A stretch of DNA of 64,000 nucleotides from Isoetes taiwanensis (lineage: Eukaryota; Streptophyta; Lycopodiopsida; Isoetales; Isoetaceae): the NCBI GenBank assembly GCA_021234155.1, contig JAJEKV010000064.1, forward strand, positions 4,900,001-4,964,000. Reading direction: 5' to 3'. The number at the start of each line of letters is the position of its first letter. The stretch's first letter is position 1. Below, in pieces: positions 45,828 to 58,010 of the stretch. Below the pieces are notes generated by a model. That model saw only the letters and a program-made list of their open reading frames with translations, had not been told where the DNA came from and ran no database searches. A program made the position numbers and the translations under genes.

Positions 45828-46578
45828 TCAAGTTCGTCTACTTCCGTGGGACAGAAGTCCTTTGATAGAATCCATGATTGTCTTTAGAGTTAGCAGGTGG
45901 TCCAGGGTGGATCTTTGAGTTCGGAATCCTGCCTGGGTCTCTGCTCTTACATTTTCCTTCTCTGCCCACTGGCTAAGCTTTTTCTCTATGATTGATGCAA
46001 ATAACTTTGAGAATAAGCTACTTACCATTAATGTGCAGTAGTTATTAGCATCTTGTGGGTCTCCTCCTTTATAAATTGGCACAATTCGATTGGTTTGCCA
46101 TGCTTCTGGAAATCCTTCTGTCAACACTTTATTTAACATTTGCGTGATCCCTTTGAATAGCTTGTTATCAACCCATTTTAGAAGCTCAGCTCCCATTGTT
46201 ATCAACCCATTTTAGAAGCTCAGCTCCCATGCCTTGAGCATCCCGTGCCTTGCCATTGCCCAGCCTACTAATTCCATCCATCACATCATGCTTAATGATA
46301 ATCAAATCAGACTTTCCTTTCCTGTCATTTCCTAGCCCCTGCATATGATATAACGAGCATATCTGTTTCCATAGATCTGCTGATGTGAGAGGAATATTAG
46401 CTGATTTAGTTGATTTCAGCTTAATCCAAAATCTCTTTGGCTCTTTTAAATATTCCCGTACCAACTCCTCTTGCTTTTTCTTAAGATAGATTCGCTTTTT
46501 TCTTCTGATAAGCTTTCTCAAATCCTTTGTTAATTGCCGTTTTTGTTCCCCTTTTGTCCGTCTCACTCTATTTTTCAT
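45828..46578 (-). pseudogene. LINE RT N-terminal half
   Basis: Two frames (46578-46186 and 46205-45828) overlap through a short 25-bp direct duplication around 46170-46220 that repeats GAGCTTCTAAAATGGGTTGA. They contain basic linker sequence, then FPEAWQTNRIVPIYKGGDP, SSLFSKLFASIIEKKLSQW and QAGFRTQRSTLDHL (RT motifs 0-2a). The catalytic boxes are missing. Confidence 0.8.
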
Positions 46579-46639
46579 GTCTCTGCATTCCTGATCATAC
46601 CATGAATTACACTTGAGTCCTTTAAGGATTCTTTGTCGT

Positions 46640-46975
46640 ACAAAACATTTTTATGCAGATTCCAGCAAAATCGTTGTGATTGTGACATTTAATTGGGTTA
46701 TTTCAGCCAACCAAATCAACCCTTGGCTTCTCTTTTCTGTCTCTTGCCTATAAAGGCTCCCTTTCTTGGAATCAAAGCGCATCATTTCTACTGTTTTGGG
46801 CTGCAAAATTTCTGGCATAGGACAAAACATTGCAAACATCATTGGCGCATTATCAGACTCATGTCTTTCTTCCATCACAACAAAATTTTGAATATATTTG
46901 CTTATGGCTTCACTACAGATCAAGTAGTCCACAATACTTCTTTGTCTACACGTACATCCGCCTGATTTTGGGAAC
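46640..46975 (-). pseudogene. LINE endonuclease C-terminal part
   Basis: Continues the endonuclease with FPKSGGCTCRQRSIVDYLI and, further on, ESDNAPMMFAMF, corresponding to the S.IDY...S and SDH.PI boxes of LINE apurinic endonucleases. Joined across the insertion, the frame from 52885 runs on without a shift (..GIGR then FPKSG..). Confidence 0.8.
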
Positions 46976-49900
46976 TTCTAGAGTCTAGTTGCCCTACAAA
47001 ACCAATCACAACCGAACAACCATGCATGAATGAATGAATGAGCCATATGGCCCTCCCCCTTTATTTCCAAATCAATATTACAACACTTCCTCATTCACCT
47101 CAATAAATGATCACTTTCATAAACCCTAACATTTCAATAAACCCGCATGCACACCGGCCTTTTTGGGAATACAAAAACATCAAATTGCCATCTATAAACT
47201 CGAATAAGTTTTGAATGAAGATTTATATGCCCTCATTGCTAATGTCTACCCACGACCCCAACAAGCTAAGATCCTCGCAAAGCCCTTGATGCTATAACGA
47301 ATCTCAATGAACTGCACTAGTCCAAATTTATCCTCGAGGAAACCTGCAAAAAGAAGAAACAACGTATACATGGACCCATTCTTGGCACAAAGGCCAATAT
47401 ATTCTAGGCACGAGGGCCACCACCCCAAGTCACATCATCATTACTTGTCACGAAGGCCACTATAACCCTGGCACGAGGACCACCATGCCAAATCACAAAC
47501 ACCATTATGTGACACGAGGGCCATTATTCTCCACCGAAAGAACTTCCATACGAACTCTCCAAATCTATACACGGACCATCCTGACAATTGAGCAAAAAGA
47601 TCTCCAAACATGATTGCCTTCCCTTAATCTATATATGATACATCTATATAAGAAACAATAAAAAGGAGCCTGCTTCTATAGTATTGCATGAATCAAACTC
47701 TTAGCAAGAAGGCTAGCATTGCTCGAAACCACGACACCGACTTAAGGTATGAACATGATGAAAAGAAGAAATCTAAGACAAAGCGCCATATGGGAAGGGG
47801 GGTGGGTGGGACAATCGACCAAAGGGGACAGGCTATTAGACGGCTGATAAGGATGAACAATGACAAGATGGATATATATACTATAAAGGACCTATCAACT
47901 AGCCTCAAGAAGCGGACTTATCTGCTTATCTTGAAACGCAGATAAATCGTACTTCTAGAGTCTAGTTGCCCTACAAAACCAATCACAACCGAATGACCAT
48001 GCTGAAAAAAGAGGCAGAAAGTTAAGAACCTACTGAACAAAACTAAACAACGTCATAACGACGCAAGAGTTGTTCTAAAGATCAAGAGCCAATCAAGGCA
48101 TATAACTAAACAAATACTGCAACAGAAAGTAAAGGTTTGATGCCACACTTAATGCACAGGAGGCAGAGAGATAATGAGCAAGAGATTCAGACAAAAGATC
48201 AAGGCAGATGCAAACAACTAACGACACAAAGAGAGAAATGAATGACACAACACGACACGGGGATGAAGGAACGCGATATGCTAAAGGTGGACATAAGGCT
48301 CAAAAGATAGCTAGTTTGACCAATCTTGCATGCACCACCCCAATATAGGCATAAGAGTCGACCAAGGCAGAGTGGCCTCCAAACCCGCACGAGGGAACAT
48401 CGACGCAACTCGTAAGTCACAAGCACAAAGCAACAAGATCCATAATATGCTAGCAACATAAGCTTAAAGGACCATATTACCATTGGCAAACATTGTAAGA
48501 ACAACTAGGTTATAGTATCAAAAAATAAATGTGACGCATAGATGAAGCTCCAACTGTCATAAAACACCATCTAAAAATGCATGACAAGACGCAAAACATT
48601 CCCCCAAAACCCAACAAACTAACCCAATTGAAGATGCCTCCTGTATAAAGCATGTAAATATCAACTCCAAAGAAAACAGAAGAGCAAGCTGGAAAGGTCA
48701 ATAAGCAGTGGACTAACAATTAAAAAACATTGCAAACCAAAGTGAGAGTCAATCACACAAGAACTATCTGTTAAATCTTAGAAGGGCATACTACACCAAA
48801 TAACCAAAGCTTCAAGATCACCATGGTGCAACCAAACTAAACTACATAAAAACCAAAGACGCCCTTCAAGGAAAACAACCCCCATCCCAAAATGGGTACT
48901 AGATCAACTAGAGTGGAACCTGACTTAAAAGGTTTAATACAATAAATAGGCTCCCTAACTTGTTGCCCTGCCCATTAAGACCACATACATGCAGTAAATT
49001 GTGTCACTATACACATACTTGGCACCCTTACAATGTGGACTCTTGTGGGCAATTACCATGTAGCAACTTTAACTAGCTCTTAACGCGGTCAAGAAGATGC
49101 CATAACCTTAGATCACATCTAGCATGCCTGTAAAATAGTCCTAATTGGGTGCAACTACCTAGAATAGAAAGCGGTAGACCAAGTGACCAAAGGAGGAAGC
49201 TCATCTTGGGGACGGCCCTCCCATAGAAAAAACATAAACTTAGGGTGCAAGCCACTATAAGGGTAAAAAGGTCCAAGGTGTCCTCGAAATTATACATAAA
49301 TACGGTGCAAATAAAACAATTAACATTGCAATAAGATGCACATGGGTAACGTCGCAATAAGATGCACATGTGAAGACAAGGACCTAACTTGATTGGAAAA
49401 CAACTAGACTTCACAATACTAAATACCTCACATGACAACCACCCAGAGATTAAGAGAGGCAATAAAGTGTATGAGATAAGAGACCTAAATATGAGAAAAG
49501 GAATCGACTAGAAAAGTGAACCCTAAGAGAGGCAATAAAGTGTATGAGATAAGAGACTAAAATATGAGAAAAGGAATCGACCAGAATAGTGAACCCTGGA
49601 CATGTATACAACGACAAGAGTAAGAGAGGTACCTAAGTTGCCTAAGAGATACATACCATGTGTGTATACAATGTTAAGAGTAAGAGAGGTACCTAAGTTG
49701 CCTAAGAGATACAATGTGGGAGAAAGAACCGACTAGGGAATGGACCTAAGGCTAAGGACAAAATTTGACCAAAGAGACCAAACCACCCCAAAATGTCATG
49801 GTGCTTCTTGTCTTCTTGATATTTATCCACAAGCAAGCATAATGTCTAGGGACATATACCATCGTACGACTAAACATTCACGAGAACATACTGAAACAAC

Positions 49901-52882
49901 TCAAAGTCCTGCATACCCGCTGCTTTTATAGAACATACGAAATGCACTACTCTAAAACTTGGCCTTCTAAATGCTGAAAGTGAACTTGCCAAAACCAGCT
50001 ACTCAATGTCAACGTACCAAGAAGGCAAAACCTGGTTCACAACAATAGACCGGGCTTCCACAAAGATTTCTATAAAGGTAGCAAGAAGGCAAAAACTGGT
50101 TCACGACAAAATGACGCCGGGGCGTCCTTGAAGCTGTCCAAGGACGTAGAAGTCATATCCCTGTATGGACTCACGAGCAAAAAGATTTCAACCATTTCAT
50201 GAGCAGAAAGATGTGCAACTGTTTTACTAGTTCTTTAATTGCCAGAAAGATGTTCAATCATTTCATGAGCAGAATGATGTCCAAGTGTTTCAGTAGTTAT
50301 CCGAATTGCCATCATCAACAAGTCCAGTGGATTGAAAGCCTAAAATCTTTGTAGAAGCTTCCTTGTAACAAATCCAGACAATTGATTAGTATAGTGGCTG
50401 AACCTGTAAAGGCTTGCGTCATACCCATCGAACTAAGAGCCGCAACACCTCAGCTGCAACACCTATACGCCGCAACTATATCCACGATCTGGCAGTCTAG
50501 TAGTCGTATAGTGGCAAATGAATTGGCAAGACCAAATCATGAAGACCTCCGACCTCCATCAAATAACCTGTTGAAAAGAACCGTCTAGATTTACAGTTAG
50601 ACTAGTTAGATATACTCTTATTAATACATGATTTGCAGTCTGCAAAGCGAGGACCAAATTGAAATATGGAATAAAGGATGCTCCAAATTTGATTACACTC
50701 GCCTCCATATTCGATTAGACTCACCTACAACTTGTAGAGAATCACCCATCTAAGTAGTGAATAGTACAACAAATACCACAAGAACCACCCACCAAGTCCA
50801 CAAACAAAACAGGCTCAAAGGCCTTAGACATTGCAATGAATAGCACACCACAAGACATCCTGCAGGAATAGAATATTCCAGACATAGGAGCTTACAAGAC
50901 AACTAGAGATCATGCAAACGGCTAGTTGTCGCACCAAATGGCTGTATAAGAGAAAATGTAATAAGAAATACCAGAATAGTGTCAACAAGCAAACGATTTT
51001 GAGGGAGACCAGCTGTCAAATCAAGATAACAAGGTGACTAGGCAAAAAAAAAAAAAAAGTATAGAAAGTTGGTAAAGAGTAGCTAGCATACACAGCAGTA
51101 AACTGGAAGGTCAAGCGTAGAACCACAAAGGTAAACTTCCTAACAGAAACCTTATTACGCATCCATGTCATTGCACTACGAATCCCGATCCGTTGCACAT
51201 GCACATCCTATTTGGAACTGCATTAGCTTCAGAATTGAGTAAAAGCAGAGCTCAAATATATAGCATCCAAATCCTATGGCTGCCAGAGAAGCTCCAAGAT
51301 AAGTCGTAAACAATACAACAGACATTCTCCACCAAGGTCACAACGAAACAAGGTTTCTTAAAGGCTTTGGACGTAGCAATCAATCAAAGGCATACGACAA
51401 GACAACTTGTGGCAGCACAAACTCTTCTGAAAGTTGGGGCTCATAAGACAACTCGTAATTATGGGATGCTTCTCCTACTAGTTCGCTGTAAAAGGTAAAT
51501 TCTAACTCGAAGAAAGGACAATAGTCATGTGTACTCAAACAACTACATATGAAGCACACGAATGGATTGAGAGATACACTTAGAAGGCCTCTTCAATTGC
51601 TGAAAGCCATGGCTAATCTAGGGCTACCATGACTGAGGAAAACAAGAGCTCCCGACCAACTATCAAGAGTAAAATAGGGAATTACAATTGCACAAGAGGG
51701 AAAAAGACAATTGCAATTGCATAGTGCGAAAATTTGAACTTGGAACACAGTATAGAGTCCAAAACAAAGCCAGGGCTTGACATAGATGTTACTGACCAAT
51801 AACTATGAGAAAAATATAGAAAAACTAAATAGAGCTAGAGGTGGAACGCTGAGACGAAATAGTCGAGACCAAAATAAAGCCAAAATTTGACAGAGCTAGA
51901 CTTCAATCCAGAAAATAAAATAGTGGAAAGCAAAACAAAGCCAAGAATTGACAACGCCAGGATTAAAACTTGTATCTACCAACATAAAATACAAGACTGA
52001 TTCACAAATCACAGCTCACAAGTGTAAGGAAATCAAAACTGCACAGAAATATCAACGTAGCAATCAACAACGCATCTCTTGGGTGAAAGCATAGTTGTGG
52101 TTGAAATGGGGCAGTCACAGGGCAAATAGGTGGCCAAGATGCTGCCCTGGGAAGAACCTGGCCTGATCATTTGCTACTGCATAATGGTTCTATAACATCA
52201 CGTTAAAATTACGGGCTTTGCAGTGCACAAACCGTGCTCACATCAAATTCTAAGGACTGAAACGCCGTCAAACTCAGATCTCTACTACAAGGAAGGGAAA
52301 AAACTCACCAACAACAAGAACCATCTGCAAATCCTACCATACACTAGCGACAAGCACACCCTCGCTTCCAAACTATAGGACCATAGCTCCAGGCAACAAA
52401 GCTTCAAACAGCTCGAAAAATCAAGCACGGCCGATGCTATCTTCTGAAACCCTAGAATTGAGCACCCATTACACCCCTTTGTGAGACTAAGCGGATCCAG
52501 GTGATCTATGTCCCAGCGAGCTATCAAACAAACACAAGGTTAATGAGGAAAAATTGAAAACTGGTTTTCTAGGGACGAGAAATCTAAATCGTTCTTTGCT
52601 AGTATGTGTGCAATTTGTAAGAGGTCACGAGGCTAGACATATAACAAGCCAAAGAGCAAGCAAGCTTGAGTATTGTTGAAGAGATAGAGGGCGCCCAGCG
52701 CCTGAGTATTATTGAAGAGATAGAGGGCGCCCAGCGCCTGGGACAATCGACCAAAGGGGACAGGCTATTAGATGGCTGATAAGGATGAACAATGACAAGA
52801 TGGATATATATACTATAAATGACCTATCAACTAGCCTCAAGAAGCGGATTTATCTGCTTATCTTGAAACGCATATAAATCAT
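46976..52882 (+). mobile_element. Helitron-like head-to-tail insertion of two units
   Basis: It interrupts the LINE endonuclease. Unit 1 (46976-47950) and unit 2 (47953-52882) share their first about 50 bp (TTCTAGAGTCTAGTTGCC...) and last about 145 bp (from TGGGACAATCGACC onwards) but have unrelated interiors. AC lies at the left edge (46974-46975), between the units (47951-47952) and at the right edge (52883-52884). Removing the insertion with one AC restores the LINE reading frame exactly. So the target duplication is at most 2 bp and there are no terminal inverted repeats. Both 3' ends have a hairpin a few bases before the end (TTATCTGC..GCAGATAA at 47918-47945; an 11-bp stem with one mismatch at 52847-52880). 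No protein of its own was recognised. Confidence 0.75.
49451..49714. repeat. Two tandem duplications inside unit 2
   Basis: A 73-bp unit starting TAAGAGAGGCAATAAAG is duplicated at 49451-49597. A 60-bp unit containing TAAGAGAGGTACCTAAG is duplicated at 49601-49714. They lie in the non-coding interior of the Helitron-like insertion. A further short duplication occurs at 52669-52739 (GAAGAGATAGAGGGCGCCCA). Confidence 0.85.
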
Positions 52883-52884
52883 AC

Positions 52885-53560
52885 CTACCAATGCCATTAA
52901 TTATAAGTAAGTTTGAACTGCTGCACAAATTCAACAGATGTCTCCCTGATTTTGTCATTGTATTATCTGCCGAGGATCTTTTCCATCCATCATCTCCAGT
53001 ATTTGGTCATCCTCTGTCTCTAGCCATAACGGGTCTTCACCATCCACATATTTAGTAGATTGAGTGCTGGCTATTCGGCTATTCCCAGTTACAATAACAT
53101 TTTCCTTTTCCTGATACTTCATTATGCCTTGCTCTAGATTATAAAATGGGTCATCACTGCTGGCATCTGTTGCATTCATGTAAGCTTGCATATGACGTGG
53201 TGCAAAATAGCATACCGCCATATATATTGTGTCTAGCCCCCCCCTCCCCCCCCCCCACACACACACACACTTTCAGCCATAGAAATTGATTATTGGTATC
53301 CTTCTTAACCCCTTCAACCATATGCTTGTATTCGGTTCTCACATAGCAAGCAACTCCACCGTTCCCACAATCACCTTGCTTGAATCTTGGATTTTTAACA
53401 GAGTAGATATTCTGAAAGTGATCAATCTCTGGCAACATAAATAAATTGTGCTCTTTGGTTTCAACAAAACAAATCATATCAATTTCTTCCAGTAAATCTT
53501 CCATGCTAAGAACTTTATCAATAGCCAAATAATATTCCATATTGCTACCTTGAAGGTCCC
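52885..53560 (-). pseudogene. LINE endonuclease N-terminal part
   Basis: Contains EEIDMICFVETKEHN (the ET of the first catalytic box), GDCGNGGVACYVRTEY, then after a frameshift AVCYFAPRHMQ, DDPFYNLEQGIMKYQ and VTGNSRIAS (GDFN.R box with DF lost). GRHLLNLCSSSNLLIINGIG reaches the insertion point. A C-run/CA-repeat at 53238-53272 lies in the middle and probably caused the frame change. Confidence 0.8.
53238..53272. repeat. Poly-C and (CA)n simple repeat
   Basis: Runs of C followed by about eight CA units, inside the LINE endonuclease frame. Confidence 0.9.
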
Positions 53561-53569
53561 CAACAACCC

Positions 53570-54620
53570 CTATTCTTCAATAATGGTCTTTTCCTTTTTC
53601 CAGCTAATTTTTTTATTGTTGGCTTTGGCTTCTCTTACTCTTTCTAGTTCTTGTTTTTTGGCCAGCATCTGATCTTTAGTTAAATCTTCATTCACCCAAA
53701 CAAACTTTCCATTCAGCTTGTTCCTGTTTTTCAAGATTGCAAGTCTGGCCTCCCTATTATGAAAACGAACTATAATATATCTTGTACATGTGTCCCTTTT
53801 TCCAATGCGAAATGCCTCTACTATTCCAGCATCTTGGACATTTAGATTCTCTGCAAAAAAATCTTCCACAGCAGCCTTCGTGTTCTCATTTGCATTTTCA
53901 GCTAGTCCCACAATTCTCAAATTCAGAGCCCTTTGACATTTTTCCTGTTCCTCAACATATTCCTAGAATTGCATTCTTAGAAGCATAACATCTTCAGAAG
54001 ATTCACCTGCTGGTACGCATTGCGTTTGAATTTTGTTCATGTCCTTTTTAACATCATCTATTTCTGCCCTCATAGTATCAAGTTTCTCCATAGACTGCAT
54101 AGTTGCTTCTTGATCACGGGTTTTAATTTGTTCCAATTCCTTCCTCATCTGGTTCAAAGTTTTTGCAGTTTCAGCTTTCATCTTTTCTAATTCCATGTGA
54201 AGCTGGGCAGTCATAGTATCTTTAATTTCCTTTAGCACTTTCTGCATCATATTAGTAGCAAATTATTGCATGAATGATTTCTTGAAATCATTAAGCATAG
54301 TCTTCATGGTAGCAACTGAAATAGTTTTAGTCCATGCATGTTCAGAGTCAGCTTGTTCACTTCCATCTCCATTATCTGAGTCTGCTGATATTGAGTTTTC
54401 AGTTGACATCTCGTCATCCTCTGCTGCCAAAGATTCAGCTCTTTTGTTCGTTTTCTTTGCCTAATTTAATCTTGGAGGTCTCTGCACTATCAGATACAAC
54501 CAACGATGACTTTTTTATTTTTTCTTCTACCGGTTTAGGCTTGCCTGTGCCACTGCAAGTTTCGGTCCCTGCATTTTTTTCTATCTTTGTTCTTAATTGT
54601 CATTGTTGTGGGTTCAGAAA
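53570..54620 (-). pseudogene. LINE ORF1: coiled coil plus RRM/C-terminal domain
   Basis: After a serine/acidic N-terminus (54620-54300, frameshifted), a coiled coil rich in Lys/Glu/Met lies at 54250-53970. A stop follows, then 53920-53570 with LRIVGLAENANENTKAAVED, GIVEAFRIGK, RYIIVRFHNREARLAILKNR and VNEDLTKDQMLAKKQ. That order (coiled coil, RRM, C-terminal domain) is the L1 ORF1p type of vertebrates and algae that binds the element RNA. Angiosperm L1 ORF1 proteins normally have a different fold with a zinc knuckle. It is broken by at least one stop and one frameshift. Confidence 0.75.
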
Positions 54621-54856
54621 AAGGTCTGCAGTAGAGTGCCCTCTGAAGCAAAATAGGAATAATCAAGGTTGTTGGCCCCTCTGCAGTAGATCGGATCTGG
54701 CCCAAACGTCTTGTTGCAAGTGTATCTATCTGGCGGAGCAACAGAAAATGACAGTTGAGCTTGCATAGGGTCTGTAACAGCCCCCGAACAACTCAGACTT
54801 GATTCTGTAAATATCATGTCTTTTTATCTGTGTTTACTGTTGCTATCTTGGCGTCC

Positions 54857-55303
54857 TCACTGATCCCTCCGGAATATCAGGTTCGACCATAGAGAAGCAA
54901 TAGATTCGACCAGAATGTGGGCACTGAGACTGGCATCTAGGGTTTGAGAGACTTCAACTTTGGACACTGCATTGTGCCACGTATCTGGTGTCAAGCATTG
55001 ATACCCATAATTAATCATGAAGGGGGACATCTGGGAAGATACTTGCTTGGTGCTATTACAGGCGAACTCTGCCAAGTGAATAAAATCATCCCATTTAGAC
55101 TGCTTGTTCCAGATATAGTTTCTCAGCATATCTTCTATGATTCAATTCGTGGGCTCCGCCTGCCCATCCGTCTGAGGATGATATGTCGTACTCATGGAGA
55201 GCTTCGTTTGAATCGTGCTACACAAATCTTGCCAGAATGCGCTCATGAACTTTGACTCTCTATCCAAGATCATTTCTCTCGGCATCCCGTGGAATCTAAA
55301 GAT
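54857..55303 (-). pseudogene. Gypsy integrase core, distal part (element B)
   Basis: Continues the integrase from the preceding frame after a stop at 55304. GMPREMILDRESKF corresponds to the second catalytic block (normally SDRD.KF), TYHPQTDGQAEPTN to the third (Glu-containing) block, and 55129-54857 to the end of the core with FACNSTKQVSSQMSPF. A stop separates the last two. The C-terminal barrel and chromodomain are missing because the LINE begins here. Confidence 0.85.
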
Positions 55304-56803
55304 CTATTTGGTGAACAATATGGCAGTGTCCAATGCCGTATCTGTGGTCCTGCACGACACAAAATGTGTCATCTTTGACAACTTATCCACTACCACCATT
55401 AGGGCATCTTTGCCCCTTACGGTTCTCGGAAGTCTTGTGATAAAGTCCATGCTTATTACCTCCCGTTTCTCATTCGGCACAGGCAATGGCTCTAAAGCTC
55501 CAGGAATTTGGAGTTGTTCTGCCTTCGTCTGCTGACACTCACGAATGTACCTGGCTATCTGCTTCTTCATGCCGGGCCAAAAGTAGCTGCTTCTGATCTT
55601 AAAATAGGTTTTCATAAAACCTGCGTGTCCGGCTATTGGGCTATTGTGTGTGTCATGGAGTATCAACTTCCTGACTCCTGATGACTCTGGTACACACAAT
55701 TTATTCTTATGGTACAATAGGTTACCATCCTTCTTAAAATGCTTGAAAGTTTCCCTCTCTTTGTACGTTCTTGCCTCTTTAGAAAGGCTTGCCCATGCTT
55801 CCTTGAAGTCTCGGTCTAGAGGCAACGTCTCTTCTATCTTCTTGCCAAACTCACTGGTGAGTGTTGATATGGCATTGTTGTGGACTCTCATCGTCAAGGA
55901 ATGCCTTGAGAGCGCATCCGCAACCACCTTGAGCTTGCCTGACTTGTACATAATGACAAAGTCGTACTCCTCCAGGAACTCCATCCATCTCCTTTGTCTC
56001 AAGTTGAGATGTGGTTGGATCAAGACATATTGTAGACTTTGATGGTCCGTATCTAATTGGAACTTCCTTCCCAATAGATAATGCCTCCATATTCTCAATG
56101 CTCTCACCATTGCTAGCAACTCCTTGTCATGGGTTGGGTAGCGCGTTTCGGCGTCGTTCGTCTTCCTTGAATCATACGCTACCACCCTCCCCTCCTGCAT
56201 CAAGACCCCTCCTATTGCAATCTTGCTGGCATCTGTTACCACCAACTTATCTTTCTCTAGATAAGGCAACGCTAAGACTGAGGTAGTAGTTAAAGCTTCT
56301 TTCAACGTCTCAAATGCTGCATTGGCCTTCCTTTGCGAATGACTCGCCCAATCTTTTATCTTCTCCGCTTTGGTGAGGTTCGTTAGTGGTGCTGCTACCT
56401 TTGCAAAGTTCTTGACGAACTTTCTATAATACCCTGCTAAGCCGAGGAAGCTCCTCACTTCATGGGTATCCTTTGGTGCCGGCCAATCAATTACCGCTTG
56501 AATCTTCGCAGGGTCAGTGGAAATCCCTTCTGCTGTGATCACATGCCCCAAGTACTCCACCCTTTCTGTCGCGAAGTGACACTTGGATAGCTTCACATAA
56601 AGTTGATGCATCCTCAACTTTTCAAGTACCTTCCTCAAGTGTTGGGAATGCCCCTCTAAGGATTTGCTGTAGACTAGAATATCATCAAAGAAAACTATGA
56701 TGAATGTGTCTAGAAGCTCGCGGAAAACATCGTTCATGAGTTTCATGAAGGTTGCTGGGGTGTTGAACAATCCAAATGGCATCAATGAACTCATAATGGC
56801 CAT
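55304..56803 (-). CDS. Gypsy RT palm, RNase H and integrase N-terminus (element B)
   Basis: A 499-codon frame. [20 protein letters not shown] and the catalytic [10 protein letters not shown] (residues about 38-47) are RT motifs. [24 protein letters not shown] and the RNase H start [16 protein letters not shown] follow, with DTDHQSL and VVADALSR at its end. Then come the integrase zinc-binding region ([11 protein letters not shown]...[15 protein letters not shown], one Cys lost) and the first catalytic Asp (MDFITRLPR). It is the best-preserved part of element B but open only as a fragment: the upstream RT lies in another frame (56928-58010) and integrase ends early. The family fits chromovirus-type Ty3/gypsy. 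Confidence 0.9.
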   Translation of the reverse strand: MAIMSSLMPFGLFNTPATFMKLMNDVFRELLDTFIIVFFDDILVYSKSLEGHSQHLRKVLEKLRMHQLYVKLSKCHFATERVEYLGHVITAEGISTDPAKIQAVIDWPAPKDTHEVRSFLGLAGYYRKFVKNFAKVAAPLTNLTKAEKIKDWASHSQRKANAAFETLKEALTTTSVLALPYLEKDKLVVTDASKIAIGGVLMQEGRVVAYDSRKTNDAETRYPTHDKELLAMVRALRIWRHYLLGRKFQLDTDHQSLQYVLIQPHLNLRQRRWMEFLEEYDFVIMYKSGKLKVVADALSRHSLTMRVHNNAISTLTSEFGKKIEETLPLDRDFKEAWASLSKEARTYKERETFKHFKKDGNLLYHKNKLCVPESSGVRKLILHDTHNSPIAGHAGFMKTYFKIRSSYFWPGMKKQIARYIRECQQTKAEQLQIPGALEPLPVPNEKREVISMDFITRLPRTVRGKDALMVVVDKLSKMTHFVSCRTTDTALDTAILFTK

Positions 56804-56927
56804 ATCTTGTTCTGAATGCCATCTTGTGGATGTCCTCTTCCTTGATTCTGATCTGGTGGTAGCTTGACCTCAAGTCTATCTTGGAGAAAACCTTCGCTCC
56901 TTGCGGTTGATCCATCAAATCATCTGA

Positions 56928-58010
56928 TCAGGGTAGCGCATACTTGTTCTTGATGGTGTGCTTGTTCAATTGACGATAGTCAATGCACATTCTGAGGCTT
57001 CCATCCTTCTTCTTGACAAAAAGTATTGGCGCTCCAAATGGAAAGACACTAGGTCTTATAAACCCTAGGTCTAGCAACTCCTGCAATTGCTTCTTCAATT
57101 TCGTCAACTCCTGTGGTGACATTCTATAGGGCGCCTTACTTATTGGCTTCGTTCTTGGCTCAAGTGCTATTTCACACTTGACTTCTCTGTAGTGTGGAGG
57201 TTGCTTAATCTCATCTGGGAACAAATCATGGAATTCCTTCACGAACTTGGCTATAGGCTTTGGCAGCAATACTTTGGCCTCCTTGTCTTCCTCCGCTTCT
57301 TGCTCATCAACTTCGAGCTGAAAGACATAGGCCACTTGCTCCTTCTTTATGCATCTAAGTAACTTCTTACTAGACATGCATTGCATGATTAGGGTGACTT
57401 CTTTACCTGTTATCTCAATAATCTTGCCGTCTGGCATCGTTAAGGTTACTTTTCGCTTCCCACAATCAATCACAGCTCCAGTCAGCCCAAGGTATTTCAT
57501 GCCTATGATCAAGTCGTACTTACCGATGTTCATCACTTCTGCTCCTATTCCAACGTTGATACCTGACAAGTCTATGTCGAAGTTGATCCTCTTCCCTGAT
57601 GTGTATCGGATTGCCCAACTTGCCAACACAACCGGCCTAGGCTTGGACTTCAAAGGCTTCAGCTTCAACATCTCTACTATCCTTGGCGAAACAAAGTTAT
57701 GGGTGCTCCCTGTGTCTATCAACACTATGAAGGACTTGGCTCTGACTTTCCCAATCGTCGAAATGACCTGGTACTGACTCTCAGCATTTTCGAAGTCAAT
57801 AGCAGCAAAGATGTGGCACTCACCCTCGATGTAGTCGTGAGCATCATCTTCGTCGATCTCCGGGGGTGTCTCCCATCCTCCTAGCTCTGCTAATGCCGCA
57901 TTCATCACAAATGGGCAGTTATGTGTCCGATGTACTGGCTGGAAGCACAACTGCTTTTCGATACATTCTTGCCTCTTCTCCTTGGGGATGGACTGTAAGA
58001 ACTGCTTCAC
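56928..58010 (-). CDS. Gypsy gag end, protease and RT N-terminus (element B)
   Basis: A 360-codon frame. A degenerate zinc-knuckle-like stretch near the start ([16 protein letters not shown]) closes gag. The aspartic protease has [11 protein letters not shown] at residues about 97-107 and [11 protein letters not shown] further on. The linker ([24 protein letters not shown]) leads into RT ([20 protein letters not shown], then [20 protein letters not shown]). A stop at 56928 and a frame change separate it from the rest of RT; the missing piece (56685-56918) has [15 protein letters not shown]. Confidence 0.9.
   Translation of the reverse strand: MKQFLQSIPKEKRQECIEKQLCFQPVHRTHNCPFVMNAALAELGGWETPPEIDEDDAHDYIEGECHIFAAIDFENAESQYQVISTIGKVRAKSFIVLIDTGSTHNFVSPRIVEMLKLKPLKSKPRPVVLASWAIRYTSGKRINFDIDLSGINVGIGAEVMNIGKYDLIIGMKYLGLTGAVIDCGKRKVTLTMPDGKIIEITGKEVTLIMQCMSSKKLLRCIKKEQVAYVFQLEVDEQEAEEDKEAKVLLPKPIAKFVKEFHDLFPDEIKQPPHYREVKCEIALEPRTKPISKAPYRMSPQELTKLKKQLQELLDLGFIRPSVFPFGAPILFVKKKDGSLRMCIDYRQLNKHTIKNKYALP

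Larger units (their letters stand above)
45801..54880 (-). mobile_element. LINE with coiled-coil/RRM ORF1, nested in element B
   Basis: The minus-strand order is ORF1 (about 54620-53575), endonuclease part 1 (53560-52885), a 5.9-kb foreign insertion, endonuclease part 2 (46975-46650) and RT part (46578-45828). It is inserted in the gypsy integrase region. The RT stops after QAGFRTQRSTLDHLLTLKTI, and all later RT motifs and the 3' end are missing. That is unusual for LINEs, which lose 5' ends, so a later deletion is likely. The endonuclease and RT style is not plant L1; it resembles jockey/CR1-group elements. Confidence 0.8.

Noticed and set aside
46976-47950. Unit 1 as the LTR of an LTR retrotransposon running to 52882
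   Set aside because: The interior of unit 1 is not repeated before 52739; only the last about 145 bp are shared, and no polypurine tract or primer binding site is visible.
49073-49462. 129-codon minus-strand open frame in the Helitron-like unit
   Set aside because: Low-complexity translation with tandem DNA repeats, no domain, probably chance.
55644-57777. Plus-strand open frames opposite gypsy pol
   Set aside because: Antisense shadows of the RT/protease frames.
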